From Streptomyces cadmiisoli (GTDB lineage Bacteria > Actinomycetota > Actinomycetes > Streptomycetales > Streptomycetaceae), in contig NZ_CP030073.1 of the NCBI RefSeq assembly GCF_003261055.1, positions 2,294,001 to 2,358,000 of the forward strand: a DNA stretch of 64,000 nucleotides, written 5' to 3'. The position numbers and the translations under genes are program-made. Numbering within the stretch: position 1 is the stretch's first letter; the number at the start of each line of letters is the position of its first letter. The notes beneath the pieces are model-generated. The model was not told the origin of the DNA. It saw only the letters and a program-made list of their open reading frames with translations, and did not search any database. Shown piece after piece: positions 61,490-64,000 of the stretch.

Positions 61490-63004
61490 TCAGGAGGTGA
61501 GTCCGGCCACCCGGAGGGCGTGCACCAGATCCCAGTGCCGCTCGTCGGAGACGCGCCGCGCGGCCTCCAGCAGCAGCGGCACCAGGGTCTGCGGGTCGGG
61601 TTCGGCGCTGCGGGCGGCCTCCTCCGGGCTGCGCGCCCGCACGTAGGTGTCGAGCAGTGCGCGCGCCTCGCGCCGGCGGCCCTCCGCGGTCAGGGCGAGC
61701 ACGGACCCGCCGATCTCGCCGGGCGGCCGGGCGACGCCCTGCCGGAGCATCTGCTCCCCGTCCGCGGTCCGGCCCGCCGCGACCAGCGCGTCGGCCGCGC
61801 CGACCAGCCGGCCGGCGGGCAGTGAGGCGGCCTCCCACAGCAGGGTCGCCCAGTCGGCGCCGAGCCCGGCGCGCTCCATCTCGGCGGCGAGCAGCGGGAA
61901 GCGGGCGGCGGGCCAGTGAGCGGCCTCGACGAGCAGCATGTGCGCCTCCCCGGTGCGCCCCTCGCCGCGCAACCGGAGCAGTGTCCCGACGATCCCGGCG
62001 ATCTCCCTGCGCGCCTGCGCGTCCGGCGGATCGGCCCGCGCGTCCGGCGGTTCCTCGGCCGGCTCGGCGGCGGCACCCGCGAAGCGGGCTCCGCGCGGGG
62101 CGCCATCGGTCGTGGCGACCGGCTCGGGCGGTGCGGGCGGTGCCGGACCCGTCTCCGGCGGTACGACCACGGGTGCGGCCCCGTCGTCGTCGGCCAGGCC
62201 GGCGAAGCGGGCGCCGCCGCGCCGGCGTTTGCGCTCCTTGGCGGGACGAGGGGCGGGCGGCGGGTCGTGGGGGGTGGCGGATTCGCGTGCGGCGGCGGGC
62301 GCGTCCGGCGTCGAGGGCGGCGCCCCGGACGCCTGGGGATGCCGGGCCGGACGGGGCGACGGGGCCAGGTGGTCCGGTCCGGGCCGCGAGGCGGGGGCGA
62401 CGGGACTCTCGGCCCCGTGTCCGCCGCTCCTGGTGTACAGCACCGGCCCCTCCCCCGCGCCGCGCGCCCTGGCCGCGCGCATCCGGCCGTGCGCCGCGCG
62501 CCGGTCCAACTCCGCCATGCGGGAGCGCAGTTCGGCACACCGGGCCGAGGCCCGGACGTGGTCGTCACGGGCCCAGGCGAGGTCGACGCGGATGGCGTCG
62601 GCGTCCTGCCGGGTGGCGACGCAGGCGAGCCGGCGGTCCAGGTCGGCCAGCCGTTCGGCGGCGTAGCGCTGCTCGCGGAGCATGACGTCGAGCCGGTCGC
62701 CGAGGGCGTCGCGTCCGCCGACCCCGGTGTCGTACGCGAGCAGCGCCTCGGCGTGCAGGGGGCGGACCCGCTCCTTCTCCGGGACGGCGACCTCGGGGCC
62801 GTACGCCACGGCGAGATCGTCCAGAAGCGCCTCCACCACGTCCCACGGCGGCACCTCCCGCCCGTCGAGGCAGGCGCGCATGCCCTCGGCGTCGCGCTGC
62901 CAGAACACCGCGCACCACCCGCCGCGTTGATCCAGGCGGGCCAACAGGCCGTCCAGATAGTTCGCGAACTCCCGTACCCGGGAAGGGTGTTGATCCACTG
63001 CCAT
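61490..63004 (-). CDS. Large hypothetical protein with helical ends and a proline-rich middle
   Basis: This 504-residue protein has three parts. An N-terminal helical region (about 1-175) contains FANYLDGLLARLDQRGGW and a coiled-coil-like Arg/Ala-rich stretch. A disordered middle (about 180-345) is rich in Pro, Ala and Arg, with two related GARFAG segments. A C-terminal helical-repeat region (about 345-504) carries ALLDTYVRARSPEEAA and similar. Similar proteins in Streptomyces are often labelled UL36-like; I assign no function. The ATG at 63004 follows a GGGGG tract. It precedes the catabolic cluster but has its own spacing. Confidence 0.75.
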   Translation of the reverse strand: MAVDQHPSRVREFANYLDGLLARLDQRGGWCAVFWQRDAEGMRACLDGREVPPWDVVEALLDDLAVAYGPEVAVPEKERVRPLHAEALLAYDTGVGGRDALGDRLDVMLREQRYAAERLADLDRRLACVATRQDADAIRVDLAWARDDHVRASARCAELRSRMAELDRRAAHGRMRAARARGAGEGPVLYTRSGGHGAESPVAPASRPGPDHLAPSPRPARHPQASGAPPSTPDAPAAARESATPHDPPPAPRPAKERKRRRGGARFAGLADDDGAAPVVVPPETGPAPPAPPEPVATTDGAPRGARFAGAAAEPAEEPPDARADPPDAQARREIAGIVGTLLRLRGEGRTGEAHMLLVEAAHWPAARFPLLAAEMERAGLGADWATLLWEAASLPAGRLVGAADALVAAGRTADGEQMLRQGVARPPGEIGGSVLALTAEGRRREARALLDTYVRARSPEEAARSAEPDPQTLVPLLLEAARRVSDERHWDLVHALRVAGLTS

Positions 63005-63131
63005 CGCGCTACCCCCGCAAGACCGGAGCACTACGGCCGGTAGCCAACACCCGCCGTGTTACAGACCGGCTACGGGGAGTTTTCAGGCGGCGGCGCGCCG
63101 CGCCCGGTTAGCCCGTTCCGCGGCGATGGCG

Positions 63132-63383
63132 TCAGACGCCGACCGGTGCGCAGGCTCCGGCCAGTTCGTCCATCGACAGGCCGAGAGCGCGGGCCAGCGC
63201 GGCGACCGTGAAGAACGCGGGCGTCGGGGCGCGGCCGGTCTCGATCTTGCGCAGGGTCTCCGCGGAGACGCCCGCACGCGCGGCCACCTCCGCCATGCTG
63301 CGGCCACCGCGGGCGTCGCGCAGCAGCCGGCCCAGCCGCTCGCCGCGTTCCCGCTCTTCCGGGGTGAGAGGAGTGCGTACCAT
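63132..63383 (-). CDS. Small XRE-family HTH regulator
   Basis: This 83-residue protein is almost entirely a HTH domain: LGRLLRDARGGRSMAEVAAR, AGVSAETLRKIETGRAPTPA and FFTVAALARALGLSMDELAG. The ATG at 63383 has TAGAAT at leaderless spacing (63395-63390) and no Shine-Dalgarno site. It is divergent from a methionine aminopeptidase gene with only 32 bp between start codons, and a palindrome lies between them, so it probably represses both itself and its neighbour. Confidence 0.88.
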   Translation of the reverse strand: MVRTPLTPEERERGERLGRLLRDARGGRSMAEVAARAGVSAETLRKIETGRAPTPAFFTVAALARALGLSMDELAGACAPVGV

Positions 63384-63389
63384 GCCACC

Positions 63390-63408
63390 ATTCTAATACC
63401 GGTATAGT
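63390..63408. promoter_or_regulatory. Overlapping divergent promoters and palindrome
   Basis: ATACCGGTAT (63396-63405) is a perfect 10-bp palindrome. It lies between the minus-strand -10 TAGAAT (63395-63390) and the plus-strand -10 TATAGT (63403-63408). The flanks continue the symmetry imperfectly. The region is unusually AT-rich for this chromosome. Confidence 0.65.
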
Positions 63409-63415
63409 AATTGGC

Positions 63416-64000
63416 ATGGTGGAGCTGAAGACAGACACATCGATCGACGCCATGGCGGAGACCGGCCGGATCGTCGGGCGCGCGCTGACCGCCGTCCGCG
63501 AGGCCGCGGACGTGGGCGTCTCCCTGCTGGAACTGGACGAGGTGGCCCGCGCGGTGCTGCGCGACGCGGGCGCGACCTCCCCGTTCCTCGGGTACCGGCC
63601 CTCCTTCGCGCCCACGCCCTTCCCCGCCGTCATCTGCGCCTCGGTGAACGACGCGATCGTGCACGGCATCCCCACCCGGTACCGGCTGCGCGACGGCGAC
63701 CTGGTCTCGATCGACTGCGGGGCCCAACTCAACGGCTGGGCGGGCGACTCGGCCATCAGCTTCGTCGTGGGCCGGCCCCGCGCGGCCGATCTGCGGCTGG
63801 TCGAGACCGCCGAGCGGGCCCTCGCCGCCGGTATCGAGGCGGCGGTCGTCGGCAACCGCATCGGGGACATCGCCCACGCCGTCGGCTCGGTGTGCCGCGC
63901 GGCCGGGTACGGCATCCCGGAGGGCTTCGGCGGCCACGGCATCGGCCGCCGGATGCACGAGGACCCGGGGGTCCCGAACGAGGGCCGCCCCGGCCGCGGT
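63416..64000 (+). CDS. map: Type I methionine aminopeptidase, C-terminus cut by window edge
   Basis: The first 195 codons of a methionine aminopeptidase are present. The metal and substrate residues appear in order: VNDAIVHGIP, VSIDCGAQLNGWAGDSAISF with the two Asp ligands, and GHGIGRRMHEDPGVPN with the His ligand. It removes the initiator methionine from new proteins. The ATG at 63416 follows TATAGT at leaderless spacing. This is probably a second, regulated copy, since its XRE neighbour and lack of ribosomal-protein genes differ from the usual map locus; that is inference. Confidence 0.92.
   Translation, partial: MVELKTDTSIDAMAETGRIVGRALTAVREAADVGVSLLELDEVARAVLRDAGATSPFLGYRPSFAPTPFPAVICASVNDAIVHGIPTRYRLRDGDLVSIDCGAQLNGWAGDSAISFVVGRPRAADLRLVETAERALAAGIEAAVVGNRIGDIAHAVGSVCRAAGYGIPEGFGGHGIGRRMHEDPGVPNEGRPGRG

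Overview
The window is very GC-rich, has closely packed genes, many GTG starts and several apparently leaderless promoters. It carries crotonyl-CoA carboxylase/reductase, a SpoIIE/RsbU-type phosphatase and F420-type enzymes. This is the picture of a Streptomyces chromosome or a close relative. The gene order around ccr, with a duplicated hydroxyacyl-CoA dehydrogenase, a TetR regulator, ccr, meaA, a lyase, a MaoC dehydratase, an acyl-CoA dehydrogenase, psd and pssA, also matches what I remember of the S. coelicolor chromosome. I found no rRNA, tRNA, CRISPR array, prophage or intact transposase.

Layout. 1-8.9 kb: a coupled M55/M20 peptidase pair, a methyltransferase, a PAS-GAF-PP2C-ATPase phosphatase, a 14-TM exporter fused to three beta-sandwich modules, and an SRPBCC protein. 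9.0-13.2 kb: an SplB-like radical SAM enzyme behind a LexA-type box, a secreted tripeptidyl-aminopeptidase-like hydrolase, a GNAT protein and a HEAT-repeat protein. 13.3-22.9 kb: the ethylmalonyl-CoA pathway block. The double hydroxyacyl-CoA dehydrogenase and a TetR regulator precede a tight five-gene operon (ccr, meaA, malyl-CoA lyase, MaoC hydratase, acyl-CoA dehydrogenase) with its own promoter, a long leader and a strong terminator. 23.1-24.7 kb: psd-pssA phospholipid genes. 24.7-30.4 kb: an XRE regulator with a divergent aldo/keto reductase, glycerate kinase, then ADP-ribosylglycohydrolase, NUDIX and sirtuin. 30.5-34.9 kb: alkylation repair (Ogt, Ada-AlkA) and an NmtR/P1B-4 metal-efflux pair sharing an operator. 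35-42.8 kb: dihydrolipoyl dehydrogenase, a phosphoribosyltransferase, a macro-domain protein coupled to a phytoene-desaturase-like flavoprotein, an inositol-phosphatase-like protein and gamma-glutamyltransferase. 42.9-50.3 kb: LysR, FdhD, a decayed fragment of an FdhA-like gene, a FlK-like thioesterase, a broken FUSC membrane protein and an intact FdhF/YdeP-like molybdoenzyme. 52-61.4 kb: a pyrimidine/hydantoin catabolism cluster, all on the minus strand. It holds an NCS1 permease, an F420-type LLM oxidoreductase, a hydantoinase, two paralogous carbamoyl-amidohydrolases, a PucR regulator and a class III aminotransferase, and is interrupted by a MITE-like 202-bp element. 61.5-64 kb: a proline-rich helical protein, then a small XRE regulator divergent from a methionine aminopeptidase that runs off the right edge.

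How the genes work together. The ethylmalonyl-CoA block would turn acetoacetyl-CoA and crotonyl-CoA into ethylmalonyl-, methylsuccinyl-, mesaconyl- and methylmalyl-CoA, and so supply glyoxylate and propionyl-CoA. The catabolic cluster would import a hydantoin or dihydropyrimidine, open the ring, remove the carbamoyl group and transaminate the resulting beta- or alpha-amino acid. Signs of genome decay or rearrangement (FdhA fragment, truncated FUSC gene, MITE) are concentrated at 44.9-47.5 kb and 59.0-59.2 kb. All coordinates and motif positions were read by eye; no searches or structure predictions were run.
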